Assembly: GCA_037139095.1 (NCBI GenBank) | Contig: JBAXHD010000003.1 | Span: 1-64,000, forward strand | Direction of reading: 5' to 3' | From: WLMZ01 sp037139095 | GTDB taxonomy: Bacteria > Actinomycetota > Acidimicrobiia > Acidimicrobiales > Ilumatobacteraceae | DNA length: 64,000 bases | Part shown: positions 25,635 to 33,912 of the stretch, one piece after another | How the letters are laid out: every line of letters starts with the position of its first letter | Position numbering within the stretch: the stretch's first letter is position 1 | Notes under the pieces: model-generated | Databases searched by the model: none | Told to the model about the DNA's origin: nothing | The model's input: only the letters and a program-made list of their open reading frames with translations | Program-made: the position numbers and the translations under genes

Positions 25635-25664
25635 TTGACATTGATGTAACTACAGTGCTGTAAT
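25635..25664 (+). promoter_or_regulatory. nrdJ promoter
   Basis: A consensus -35 TTGACA (25635-25640), an 18-bp spacer and a near-consensus -10 TGTAAT (25659-25664). An imperfect palindrome TACAG-TG-CTGTA (25651-25662) overlaps the -10. Transcription should start near 25671, giving a leader of about 185 nt. Confidence 0.65.
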
Positions 25665-25708
25665 CTTCCAACTGCTTGTGGCACGGCCTCAGAATCGTGG
25701 TTGCTAGG

Positions 25709-25722
25709 CACAACATGTTGTG
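25709..25722. promoter_or_regulatory. Candidate NrdR box in the nrdJ leader
   Basis: CACAACATGTTGTG is a perfect 14-bp palindrome. It matches the published NrdR-box pattern (CACWATATATWGTG) at 12 of 14 positions. It lies about 45 bp past the -10 of the nrdJ promoter. No second box at the usual three-turn spacing was found, so the assignment is tentative. Confidence 0.5.
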
Positions 25723-25855
25723 GTTGTTGAGCAACGGCTCCGTGAACGTACGGGGGCAAGTTCACCTTCCGTCCCCAGCTCAATTCATTGCACCAAGTAA
25801 CTAAACGGGTACGTCCGAAGTGCCCCATTGATCCGTCTCGAAAGCAGGAACCCAA

Positions 25856-28708
25856 ATGTCATTGGCGCCAGAACGACTCTCCATTGGAATCAATCGTCAC
25901 TTCACCTCGCCAGGTGTTCATCCTTTCGATCAGGTCTCTTGGGAACGTCGCGATGCGCGCATTAGCAACTGGAAAGACGGTTCGGTTGCGTTCGAGCAAC
26001 TCGGCGTCGAGTTCCCCGAGGGTTGGTCGCTGAACGCCACCAACATCGTCGCCCAGAAGTACTTCCGTGGCGCCCCCGGAACTGCCGGACGTGAGGGCTC
26101 GCTGCGTCAGGTCATCGACCGTGTTGTCGACACCATCACCCGTTGGGGTATTGAGGGCGGCTACTTCGCCGACGACTCAGAGGCCGACTCGTTTAGCGAT
26201 GAGCTCAAGTTCATCCTCGTCACCCAGCGCGCTGCGTTCAATAGCCCGGTGTGGTTCAACATCGGCGTCGAAGGCGTTCCTCAGCAGGCAAGCGCCTGCT
26301 TCATCCTCGCTGTCGACGACACGATGGACGGCATCCTCAACTGGTACCGCGAGGAAGGCACAATCTTTAAGGGTGGCTCGGGTTCGGGCATCAACTTGTC
26401 GAAGATCCGCTCGAGCCAAGAGTTGTTGCAGGGTGGCGGCACGGCCAGCGGCCCAGTGAGCTTCATGCGTGGCGCCGATGCGTCGGCCGGCACCATCAAG
26501 AGCGGCGGCAAGACCCGTCGTGCCGCCAAGATGGTCATCCTGAACGTGGATCACCCAGATGTCGAAGAGTTCATCTGGTGCAAGAGCAAAGAAGAGAACA
26601 AGGCCCGCGTGCTGCGCGACGCCGGCTTCGACATGGATCTTGATGGCGCCGACTCGTTCAGCGTGCAATACCAGAACGCCAACAACTCGGTTCGTGTCAC
26701 CGACGACTTCATGCAGGCCGTGGTCGAAGACGCCGATTGGAACCTCACCGCTGTCACCGATGGTCGGGTCATCAAGACCATTCGTGCTCGCGATCTCTGG
26801 CGCCAAATCGCCACTGCGTCATGGGAGTGCGCCGATCCGGGTCTGCAGTTCGACACCACCATCAATAAGTGGCACACCGCACATGCAACGGGTCGCATCA
26901 ACGGCTCGAACCCATGCAGCGAGTACATGCACCTCGACAACTCGGCGTGCAACCTGGCCTCGATCAACTTGCTCAAGTACCTCGACGAGGAAGGCAACTT
27001 CGATGTCGATGCCTACAAGCACACCATCGAGGCAGTGTTCACCGCCCAAGAGATTCTTGTCGGCCGCGCCGACTACCCAACGCCTTCTATCGGCGAGACC
27101 AGCCGCCAGTTCCGTCAACTCGGACTTGGCTATGCCAACCTCGGCGCATTGCTGATGGCATTGGGTCTTCCCTACGACTCACCACAGGGTCGTGCATGGG
27201 CCGCATCGCTCACCTCGTTGATGACCGGTCACGCGTACGCCGTCAGCGCCCGCACCGCTAGCCGCATGGGTCCGTTCGCCGGGTTCAGCGACAACGAAGT
27301 GCACATGCTCAATGTGTTGCGCATGCACCGTGACGCCAGCTACGAAATCGAAGCTGCCGACGCGGTTCCAGCCGAGCTCGTTGCTGCCGGTCAGCATGCG
27401 TGGGAAAACGCAGTGCGCGATGGCGAAGAGTACGGCGTGCGCAACAGCCAAGCCAGCGTGCTGGCGCCTACGGGCACCATTGGTCTGATGATGGATTGCG
27501 ACACCACCGGCATCGAGCCGGACCTCGGTCTGGTCAAGATGAAGAAGCTCGTTGGTGGCGGCAACATGAGCATCATCAACCAGACCATTCCACGTGCACT
27601 GCGCAAGCTCGGATATACGCCTCAGCAGATCGCAGATATCTCGGCCTACATCGATGTCGAAAAGAGCATCCTTGGTGCTCCGCACATCGCGCCCGAGCAC
27701 ATCGCTGTGTTCGCCTGCAGCATGGGCGACAACACCATCCATTACGAAGGCCACGTGCGCATGATGGGCGCCACCCAGCCGTTCTTGTCGGGTGCCATTT
27801 CTAAGACCGTGAACATGCCCGAAGAGGCCACGATCGAAGACATCGAAGCACTGCACCTGTTGTCGTGGGAGCTCGGTCTCAAGGCCGTTGCTATCTACCG
27901 CGACAACTGCAAGGTTGCTCAGCCGCTGTCCACCGGCAAGAAGGGCGATGCCACCATTGGTGCCGACGGCATGTTCACGCCTGGCACTGCGGCCGCACAG
28001 ACCGTCGAGCGCATCATCGAAAAGGTTGTGCATCAGCCAGTGCGTCAGAAGCTCCCACGCAGCCGCCGTGGTCGCACCTTCGAGTTCCGTGTCGCCGACT
28101 GCAAGGGCTTTGCCACCATTGGCGAATACCCCAACGGTCAGCCCGGCGAGATCTTCCTCACCGTGTCGAAGCAGGGTTCAACCCTCAGCGGCATCATGGA
28201 TGCGTTCGCGAAGAGCATCAGCTACGGCTTGCAGTACGGCGTTCCGTTGCGAGCCTTCGTCGAGGCGTTCACCAACATGCGCTTCGAGCCAGCCGGCATG
28301 ACCGACGACCCAGACATTCGCTTTGCGTCGTCGATCATGGACTACTTGTTCCGTCGCCTCGGCCTTGAGTACCTCACCTACGACGAGCGTTCAGAGTTGG
28401 GCATCTTCTCCATCGACGAGCGCCTGCAGCCAACCCTGCCAGGTGTGTACGAGAGCGCCATCGAGACCCGCACCGGCAGCGACATTGCCAGCGACCCCAA
28501 GACCATTCCTTCGGCTGGCGACCTCGCCATGTCGATCGAACTTGGGTTGGCGCCTATCGCACCAAAGAGCGATAACACTCCTGCCGCAGGTGCCCCTCGC
28601 GTGCGTCACTCTGATGCGCCAATGTGCATGCAGTGCGGTGTGCAGATGTTGCGTGCCGGCTCGTGCCATGCATGCCCAAGCTGCGGAAGCACCAGCGGCT
28701 GTAGTTGA
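25856..28708 (+). CDS. nrdJ: Class II (adenosylcobalamin-dependent) ribonucleotide reductase
   Basis: NrdJ reduces ribonucleotides to deoxyribonucleotides using adenosylcobalamin and needs no oxygen. The 950-residue protein has the large-subunit core: FNSPVWFNIG, SACFILAVDDTMDGI, GSGSGINLSKIRS, NPCSEYMHLDNSACNLASINL and LAPTGTIGLMMDCDTTGIEP. A C-terminal domain ends in a zinc-finger-like cysteine cluster, CMQCG and CHACPSCGSTSGC, that serves as the reductant shuttle. The ATG at 25856 follows CAGGAA by seven bases. A consensus-like promoter and candidate NrdR site precede it. No other ribonucleotide reductase is in the window. Confidence 0.96.
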   Translation: MSLAPERLSIGINRHFTSPGVHPFDQVSWERRDARISNWKDGSVAFEQLGVEFPEGWSLNATNIVAQKYFRGAPGTAGREGSLRQVIDRVVDTITRWGIEGGYFADDSEADSFSDELKFILVTQRAAFNSPVWFNIGVEGVPQQASACFILAVDDTMDGILNWYREEGTIFKGGSGSGINLSKIRSSQELLQGGGTASGPVSFMRGADASAGTIKSGGKTRRAAKMVILNVDHPDVEEFIWCKSKEENKARVLRDAGFDMDLDGADSFSVQYQNANNSVRVTDDFMQAVVEDADWNLTAVTDGRVIKTIRARDLWRQIATASWECADPGLQFDTTINKWHTAHATGRINGSNPCSEYMHLDNSACNLASINLLKYLDEEGNFDVDAYKHTIEAVFTAQEILVGRADYPTPSIGETSRQFRQLGLGYANLGALLMALGLPYDSPQGRAWAASLTSLMTGHAYAVSARTASRMGPFAGFSDNEVHMLNVLRMHRDASYEIEAADAVPAELVAAGQHAWENAVRDGEEYGVRNSQASVLAPTGTIGLMMDCDTTGIEPDLGLVKMKKLVGGGNMSIINQTIPRALRKLGYTPQQIADISAYIDVEKSILGAPHIAPEHIAVFACSMGDNTIHYEGHVRMMGATQPFLSGAISKTVNMPEEATIEDIEALHLLSWELGLKAVAIYRDNCKVAQPLSTGKKGDATIGADGMFTPGTAAAQTVERIIEKVVHQPVRQKLPRSRRGRTFEFRVADCKGFATIGEYPNGQPGEIFLTVSKQGSTLSGIMDAFAKSISYGLQYGVPLRAFVEAFTNMRFEPAGMTDDPDIRFASSIMDYLFRRLGLEYLTYDERSELGIFSIDERLQPTLPGVYESAIETRTGSDIASDPKTIPSAGDLAMSIELGLAPIAPKSDNTPAAGAPRVRHSDAPMCMQCGVQMLRAGSCHACPSCGSTSGCS

Positions 28709-28725
28709 TGACAAGTGACTCCGAG

Positions 28726-28801
28726 ATTTCAGTGGAAATGACACACTGATTTCAGTGGAATGACACGCGAATTTCAGTGGAATGACACGCACTTTCAGTA
28801 G
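28726..28801. repeat. Tandem repeats of about 22 bp, IS-end-like
   Basis: Three full copies and one partial copy of ATTTCAGTGGAATGACAC plus 4-5 variable bases start at 28726, 28749, 28771 and about 28792. Multiple short repeats of this kind are typical of the ends of IS21-family elements, but no transposase gene or opposite end is visible. They start 17 bp after nrdJ and mark the left edge of a region with unusual genes. From 28802 to 28996 I see no gene. Confidence 0.6.
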
Positions 28802-28996
28802 ATGATCCTTCGTCGCTGGCCCTTGGTATATGCCCACGGGGCCAGCGGTGATGCGCTGATCTTCTCCGCCGAGACCTGCGAGCGCTTCGCCTGCCGAGTT
28901 CGGTCTTCAGAAATTAGGGACAGAGTTCACCTTACGCTCATAACGATTCTGCCTCTTTGTGGTGAGATCAGGGTGCTCAACTCGGTAGGAGGATCT

Positions 28997-29530
28997 ATGA
29001 AAAGACTTGGGATTCTGATGGCTGTCGCGCTGGCGTCCTGCGGTTCCACGACGACTTTCACAGAGCAGGCTTCGATACGGTCGCTAGCGTCCCCGTCGAC
29101 GGCACCACAAGCGGAGGGGCCGAGAGACCGAGCCGCGGTGGAACAGACGATCGATCAGCGAACACCCGTGACGAATCAACCAGGTGTGGATGGCGAATCG
29201 ATCGCAGCTAGTCCAGAGTCCGTCACTGGCTACAAAATTGGTGACACAGTGCACGAAGCGGAACTCAACACGCCCATACCCTGGAACGACTCTTCGGGAT
29301 TGCCAATTCCTGACAAGATGCCGAAGTGGATCGCTGCAGGTACGGCTGACGGAGTGGTCGTGGGCTACATCAAGACTGATCTCAACTATCTCTCGCTGCC
29401 ACCAACTGAAGCCGCGAAGATGCCGAATCCCGAAAACATCATTTGGGATGCGTCAGGCATCAAGGCGATCGGGTGCATGACGGGCTCAGGTCCGGTCATG
29501 AAATTGGGGGAGGCGATCACCTGTGACTAA
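28997..29530 (+). CDS. Putative lipoprotein of unknown function
   Basis: A 177-residue protein with a short signal peptide ending in the lipobox ALASC (Cys about residue 15), so it should be anchored to the outer face of the membrane. A low-complexity linker rich in Ser, Thr, Pro and Gln (about 20-75) leads into a domain of about 100 residues that I do not recognise (from YKIGDTVHEAELNTPIPW to the C-terminal CMTGSG and TCD). A perfect AGGAGG site precedes the ATG at 28997. Its stop overlaps the GTG of the next, interrupted gene, so the pair were probably co-transcribed. It sits in the accessory patch after nrdJ. Confidence 0.6.
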   Translation: MKRLGILMAVALASCGSTTTFTEQASIRSLASPSTAPQAEGPRDRAAVEQTIDQRTPVTNQPGVDGESIAASPESVTGYKIGDTVHEAELNTPIPWNDSSGLPIPDKMPKWIAAGTADGVVVGYIKTDLNYLSLPPTEAAKMPNPENIIWDASGIKAIGCMTGSGPVMKLGEAITCD

Positions 29531-29990
29531 ACCGCTACGAATACTGGTCATAGTGGCAGCAGTGGTGGCAGCTACCTTTCCAGCCCTCCTCGCAGCTGCC
29601 GACCCAGTAATCAGCCCGAACTAAGCTCCACCGCCACCGCCAACACAACCCTGGTCGCACCCATATGGTGTGTCGTGGTGTCCGAAGCTCTTCAACGGCA
29701 CATACGGCACGGTCTTTTTTTCTCAACCACAGGTGTGGGTCAGCTACGGACGCACTTGCAATGCGCTTTGGGGACAACCCACGTGGTGGATTCGTGCTGA
29801 TGCTGAGAGGTACACGGGCTACATCAGGACGGCTGTCAATACGGTTCTCAGTACGTCGCCGCAGTCGTACATCCAGGCACAAGTCGACCGGGACCCCAAC
29901 GCCACCGCGTATATCGCGAGAGGCCAGTTTTTCGATAGCCAAAAGTGGTGGACGATGGGTATTTGCTTCGGATCGGGTTGCGACAGCTGA
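29523..29990 (+). pseudogene. Secreted protein gene interrupted by one in-frame stop codon
   Basis: GTG 29523 opens a reading frame with a typical signal peptide (residues about 1-25, KPLRILVIVAAVVAATFPA then LLAAADPV). It meets TAA at 29622-29624, and the same frame then continues without a further stop to 29990, coding a Pro-rich linker (APPPPPTQPW) and a domain rich in Trp, Tyr and Cys (GVSWCPKLFNGTYGTVFF to CFGSGCDS, three Cys). Removing the single stop would give a secreted protein of about 155 residues. It overlaps the lipoprotein stop, consistent with an operon. I recognise no family. It could be a recent pseudogene, a sequence error, or a read-through case. Confidence 0.55.
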
Positions 29991-30659
29991 CCAGGCACAA
30001 GCCGCACGGGGGAGCGGGTCGGGATGGGTTCCAAAACGCAGAACTGATGGGTCCTCAATTACTGAGTTACGCCGCATCGGTCCACACCTTGGCCATGGCT
30101 TTCCTCCATCAGTTGATGAAAGTATCGCCGGCACGAATTCGATCTCTGGGTCGTTGTCAGTCGAGAGCGCGTCGATCTTTGCGGACGCGGCGGCAGATTC
30201 GTAGGCGACGGTGTTGTTCGCAATCCGCAGCCCAGGGGAACGTCCTGCGCAGGCTCCGCTGCCCAAGCATCGTCGCTATCGACTCGACAAACATCCCATG
30301 GTGATCGCCTTGATCGCGAACGTGTAGCGCAATGAGCCCTGATCCTTCGCGAGTCTGAGGTGCGCTGAGTCGCGTATCCGCGTTGCGGCCCTTGTGGCCT
30401 GCTTTTCTTGGCGTTGCGAAGCAGCAACAACACCGACTAGGCGGTTTTCGCACGTCAGCGGATGTAACCAATGTCTCGGCCGAGTACATCTAGCGCCAGT
30501 TCGGATGGATCTACACACCCGAAGTCATCCACTGAAACCGGTTGTCACTCGGACTGAATCTTGGATGGCACTCGACATCACTTCTCTGTCACGCTCGTTT
30601 GACCGTCGCGGAGCTTCACGTATATAACCCCCCGCCAAGACACTTTGGGAGAGCGCAGC
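29991..30659. other. Region without an intact gene, possible gene remnants
   Basis: About 670 bases with only short, overlapping open frames on both strands and no ribosome binding site I trust. The longer minus-strand frames (around 30000-30500) could be pieces of one decayed gene in shifted frames, since codon-like composition moves between frames, but I could not assign a family. I found no tRNA, transposase or terminal repeats here. The stretch fits the accessory patch between nrdJ and the EamA gene. Confidence 0.45.
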
Positions 30660-31496
30660 ATGTATCTATTTTTGGCCCTCTCCAGTGGCGTGTTATGGGG
30701 TGTGTGGGGATTCGGGTACGGCCGATACGGGCGCGTGATGTCTCGCTACAGCGTTATTCTGACCAGCGCATCGGGCGCTGCTCTGGTGTTTCTCATCACC
30801 GGACTTGTTCGCCACGACATCAAGATTGACCCGATCGACCTGAGAGACGGTCTGCTCGGCGGAATCCTGAATCTGCTTGGGTCTGTGCTGTTGCTGAAGG
30901 CAGTCACGATGGGCAAGATCGGAACCGCCTCTGGGGTGAATGCCTCGTATGTGCTCATTCCGCTCGGGTACGCGCTCATCATCGGTGAAACGATTTCGGC
31001 CCAAGAGATCGCTGGCGGTCTCGTCATCATCATCGGCCTGGCGATTTTCTTTCTTCTCAAGCACAGCGATTCTGGGCACAGCAGCAGGCCGTTGGCGTCA
31101 GTTGGTCTGGCCTTCGTATCAGCGATCTTCTACGGCGCAGCGGTAGTTGTGCTGGACTTCGGAACGAGGGACAACCTCTATGGAACGATGTTCTTGGGTC
31201 AACTCCCGTGTATCGCAATAAGCCTCGTGATGTTGACGAGGGCCAGATCGTTTGGTGAGTTGCGAACTCGCCACTTTCCTCCGCTGCTCGGCACAGGCTT
31301 TGCGCTCGGCTTGGCGGGAATCGCGTTCTATACCGCAGCCGACTACGGCGACCTCGGCATCGCTTCGGTCCTTTCGTCGATCAGCCCGGTCGCAACTGCG
31401 GTCCTTGCATTTCTGATTCTGAAAGAAAAGATGATCAGAACAGAGATCACTGCTCTTGCCGTCGTTCTCTCAGGAGTTGCGCTGACCTTCATCTGA
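30660..31496 (+). CDS. EamA/DMT-family membrane transporter
   Basis: A 278-residue membrane protein with about ten hydrophobic segments arranged as two repeated halves. Each half ends with the motif area typical of the drug/metabolite transporter superfamily (VNASYVLIPLGYALIIGETISAQEIAGGLVIIIGLAIFF and ASVLSSISPVATAVLAFLILKEKMIRTEITALAVVLSGV). It likely exports or imports a small metabolite; the substrate is unknown. The ATG at 30660 has GGGAG at a good distance; a TTG 15 bases upstream is also possible. It stands at the right side of the accessory patch. Confidence 0.8.
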   Translation: MYLFLALSSGVLWGVWGFGYGRYGRVMSRYSVILTSASGAALVFLITGLVRHDIKIDPIDLRDGLLGGILNLLGSVLLLKAVTMGKIGTASGVNASYVLIPLGYALIIGETISAQEIAGGLVIIIGLAIFFLLKHSDSGHSSRPLASVGLAFVSAIFYGAAVVVLDFGTRDNLYGTMFLGQLPCIAISLVMLTRARSFGELRTRHFPPLLGTGFALGLAGIAFYTAADYGDLGIASVLSSISPVATAVLAFLILKEKMIRTEITALAVVLSGVALTFI

Positions 31497-31584
31497 GAAT
31501 GTCCATGAGACGCTCATCCCCAGGAGGCCACCGAGAGGCACCGTGGACGAGCTTCGTCATGACACTCTGAGCGAAGCGGTTTCT

Positions 31585-31602
31585 CATCGGTAATCGCCGA
31601 TG
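31585..31602. terminator. Small hairpin between convergent genes
   Basis: CATCGG-TAATCG-CCGATG forms a six-base-pair stem between the EamA gene (plus strand) and the PadR-like gene (minus strand). It could serve as a weak bidirectional terminator. No T tract is present. Confidence 0.35.
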
Positions 31603-31619
31603 GGCCGATCACGATTGCA

Positions 31620-32150
31620 TTAGCGCCGTTCTGCGGCAAGTGCCCCTTCAAGGAACCGTCGAGTGGCTCGGGCCGACTCGGAACGCCATCTGGCAATCAG
31701 GTCGCTTTCTGTTGCCTGTGCCACCAATGACTCGAGCGCCGGCTCGAGCGCTGCGATCTGCGCAGTGAGCAGCGGCGCGGTAGGGATGTCTCGGCGTTGG
31801 CGCAGTGTGAGCTTGAGCAACAACTCGGTGCGTATATCTCGCAGGTGCACCACGGGCTGGTCGAGCCACGCAGCGGTCGTGCGCCGGCCGCGAGCGGTGG
31901 CTGCGAGCACGCTGCGATCTCGGCCCCTGCCGGCCTCGACTCCGGCGCGTGTGATCAGTTGTTGGTCCACCAAGGACTCCAACGCCCGGTAGGTGAGTGG
32001 TCGACTGAGCGACCAGATTCGGCCGAGGTCGCCGCCCGGAGCAAGCAACGAACCGATTGCCCAGCCATGCGAGACGCCTTCGACAACGAGCGCGAGACAC
32101 GTCTGTTCAGCGAGCGGCGGCGGAGCATCACTCCGGCGGGCGGTGGTCAC
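31620..32150 (-). CDS. PadR-like transcriptional regulator
   Basis: A 176-residue regulator. The N-terminal winged helix (about residues 10-90: ALVVEGVSHGWAIGSLL, LSRPLTYRALESLVDQQLITR, AATARGRRTTAAWL) is PadR-like, and the C-terminal helical region (about 95-176) would serve for dimerisation. It starts at GTG 32150, divergent from modA with 74 bp between the starts. An inverted repeat at the modA start region is a likely operator. Control of molybdate uptake by a PadR-like protein, rather than by ModE, is inferred from the arrangement only. Confidence 0.75.
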   Translation of the reverse strand: MTTARRSDAPPPLAEQTCLALVVEGVSHGWAIGSLLAPGGDLGRIWSLSRPLTYRALESLVDQQLITRAGVEAGRGRDRSVLAATARGRRTTAAWLDQPVVHLRDIRTELLLKLTLRQRRDIPTAPLLTAQIAALEPALESLVAQATESDLIARWRSESARATRRFLEGALAAERR

Positions 32151-32192
32151 GGCGACATGGTAGTAGCTCGGACTGACGGACAGGACTTGCCC

Positions 32193-32215
32193 GAGTAGTC
32201 AGAATATAACTACTC
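32193..32215 (+). promoter_or_regulatory. Candidate operator and -10 of modA
   Basis: GAGTAGT (32193-32199) and ACTACTC (32209-32215) form a perfect inverted repeat with a nine-base spacer. The spacer and right arm contain a -10-like TATAAC (32205-32210). A protein bound here would block modA transcription. The divergent PadR-like regulator is the obvious candidate. Confidence 0.55.
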
Positions 32216-32224
32216 TCGTTGCTT

Positions 32225-33046
32225 GTGTCGTCCTTCAGTCGTTCGGGTCGCGTAGTCGCGCTTGTATGTGTCATTGCCAGTCTCTTCGCTGCGTGCGGTA
32301 CGTCCGCAACACTGGATTCCTCGCTGCCTACCGAGGCGGTGTCCGTCGGCGCCTCTGTGGCGCCCACCACAACCGCACCCGCTCCCGTGACGATCGTCGT
32401 GTTTGCAGCAACCTCGCTCACCGCATCGTTCAACGACATGAAGGCTGCGTTTCAAGCGGCCTATCCCTACATCACGGTTACCACGAGTTACGGCGCGTCG
32501 TCGGCGCTCGCCGCCAACATCAACAACGGCGCGCCCGCCGATGTGTTTGCCTCGGCCGACATCACGAATATGAATCGCATCAACACAGTGGGGGCGAAGA
32601 CGCCGTTCGCCCGAAACCGACTTGAGATCATGGTGCAGCCGGGTAACCCCAAGGGCATCAACACGCTTGCCGACCTCGCTCGCCCGGGCGTGTTGTATGT
32701 GACCGCGGCGGCGGGCGTGCCGATCCGTAACTACTCTGACCAAGCGCTCGCCAGCGCGGCAGTAACGGTGACACCAGTGTCGTTGGAGGCCAACGTTGGA
32801 GCCATCGTCACCAAGATCACGTCGGGCAATGCCGACGCTGGAATTGTTTACCGCACCGATGTCATCGCTGCCGGATCGAGCGCCGTTGGCGTCGTCATCC
32901 CCGACGCCAACAATGTCGTTGCTGAATATCCGATTGCAATAGCGTCGGGGTCCACTCACCAGGCGGAGGCGGATCTGTTTATCAACTTCGTGCTCTCCGC
33001 GGCAGGCCAGAACCTCCTGACCGGCAGAGGCTTCATCGGTAAATGA
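32225..33046 (+). CDS. modA: ModA, molybdate-binding lipoprotein
   Basis: ModA captures molybdate (or tungstate) outside the cell for ModBC. This protein has a signal peptide with lipobox LFAAC (Cys about residue 24), a Thr/Pro linker, and the ModA fold: VFAATSLTASFNDMKAAFQ, SYGASSALAANINNGAPADVFASAD, GNADAGIVYRTD and the C-terminal FINFVLSAAGQNLL. I chose GTG 32225 (273 residues); TTG 32219 is possible. No Shine-Dalgarno sequence is visible and a -10-like hexamer ends 8-14 bases upstream, so the mRNA may be nearly leaderless. It overlaps modB by four bases. Confidence 0.92.
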   Translation: MSSFSRSGRVVALVCVIASLFAACGTSATLDSSLPTEAVSVGASVAPTTTAPAPVTIVVFAATSLTASFNDMKAAFQAAYPYITVTTSYGASSALAANINNGAPADVFASADITNMNRINTVGAKTPFARNRLEIMVQPGNPKGINTLADLARPGVLYVTAAAGVPIRNYSDQALASAAVTVTPVSLEANVGAIVTKITSGNADAGIVYRTDVIAAGSSAVGVVIPDANNVVAEYPIAIASGSTHQAEADLFINFVLSAAGQNLLTGRGFIGK

Positions 33047-33912
33047 GTGCCATATATCCGGGTCGCTCTACGAGACGAAGAACTCGGCGGGGCCGCTCTC
33101 GCCCTCCGGTAGCGGCCGTGCTGTTGGCAAGTGTTGCGGTGCTGTTCTTTGCGCTTCCGCTCCTGGGCATCGTCATTCGCGCCCCATGGCGGTCGGTGTG
33201 GCACATCGTCAACGCCTCAGAGGTTCGCCAAGCGGTGTGGCTGTCGCTCAAGTGCTCTCTCACTGCCACGAGCTTGTCGTTCGTGTTCGGCATTCCGCTT
33301 GCGTGGGTGCTGGCCCGTGCCAACTTTCCCGGGCGCGGAGCCGTGCGCGCGCTGTGCACGATGTCGATGGTGTTGCCGCCGGTGGTGGGCGGCGTTGCAC
33401 TGTTCTTCTCCCTTGGCCGCAAGGGTCTCGTCGGCCAGTACCTCTACCGATGGTTCGGGTTCATGCTGCCGTTCACCACGTGGGGCGTCATCGTGGCCCA
33501 GACCTTCGTAGCGATGCCGTTCCTTGTGCTCACAGTTGAGGCCGCGCTGCGACAGTTCGACCCGCGTCTCGACGATGCAGCGCGCTCCCTCGGTGGGTCG
33601 CCGTGGTACGTGTTTCGTCGCGTGACCTTGCCGTCGATACGGCCAGCGCTTATCGCTGGTCTGGTGCTGTGTTGGGCTCGCGCGCTCGGCGAGTTCGGCG
33701 CCACGATCACCTTTGCAGGCAACTACCCGGGCACCACTCAGACCATGCCGGTCATCACGTATCTCGCCATCGATACCAATCCCGAGCAAGCGTTGGTGCT
33801 GTCACTGCTGCTGATCGCGATCTCGTTTGCTGTGTTAGTGGGGCTGCGCGACCGATGGCTGGGCACGGGAGCCAACGCTGGCGCTGCGTCCTTCGGCGGC
33901 GCCGCTTCATGA
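33043..33912 (+). CDS. modB: ModB, molybdate ABC transporter permease
   Basis: A 289-residue permease with an arginine-rich N-terminus, then about five to six membrane helices. The ABC-contact loop is visible in DDAARSLGGSPWYVFRRVTLPSIRPALIAG, and ARALGEFGATITFAGNYPGTTQTMP is characteristic of ModB. It overlaps modA (ATGA) and modC (ATGA), so the three proteins are co-translated. It forms the membrane channel for molybdate. Confidence 0.93.
   Translation: MSAIYPGRSTRRRTRRGRSRPPVAAVLLASVAVLFFALPLLGIVIRAPWRSVWHIVNASEVRQAVWLSLKCSLTATSLSFVFGIPLAWVLARANFPGRGAVRALCTMSMVLPPVVGGVALFFSLGRKGLVGQYLYRWFGFMLPFTTWGVIVAQTFVAMPFLVLTVEAALRQFDPRLDDAARSLGGSPWYVFRRVTLPSIRPALIAGLVLCWARALGEFGATITFAGNYPGTTQTMPVITYLAIDTNPEQALVLSLLLIAISFAVLVGLRDRWLGTGANAGAASFGGAAS

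Larger units (their letters stand above)
25306..25855 (+). other. Long intergenic region upstream of nrdJ
   Basis: No convincing gene lies in these 550 bases. They hold a nested inverted repeat with DnaA-box-like ends (25329-25434), a strong promoter (25635-25664), and a leader of about 185 nt with a perfect palindrome (25709-25722) and a GTGAAC/GTTCAC hairpin. I looked for the cobalamin riboswitch B12 box expected before some B12-dependent reductase genes and did not find it. Base composition is lower in GC than the flanking genes. Confidence 0.6.

Noticed and set aside
25621..25855. Cobalamin riboswitch before nrdJ
   Set aside because: The conserved B12 box and the GGTGAAAGTCC-like and GCAACTG-like core elements were searched for by eye and not found. 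A covariance-model search would settle it.
28726..28801. CRISPR array
   Set aside because: The repeats follow each other with only 4-5 variable bases between cores, with no spacers of 25-40 bp and no cas genes in the window.
29991..30659. Integrase or transposase gene remnant
   Set aside because: The short minus-strand frames show no catalytic motif of any recombinase; I therefore describe the stretch only as lacking an intact gene.
33603..33908. Longer form of modC starting inside modB
   Set aside because: The extra residues are a shadow of modB; ATG 33909 gives the normal ATPase start with an ATGA overlap.
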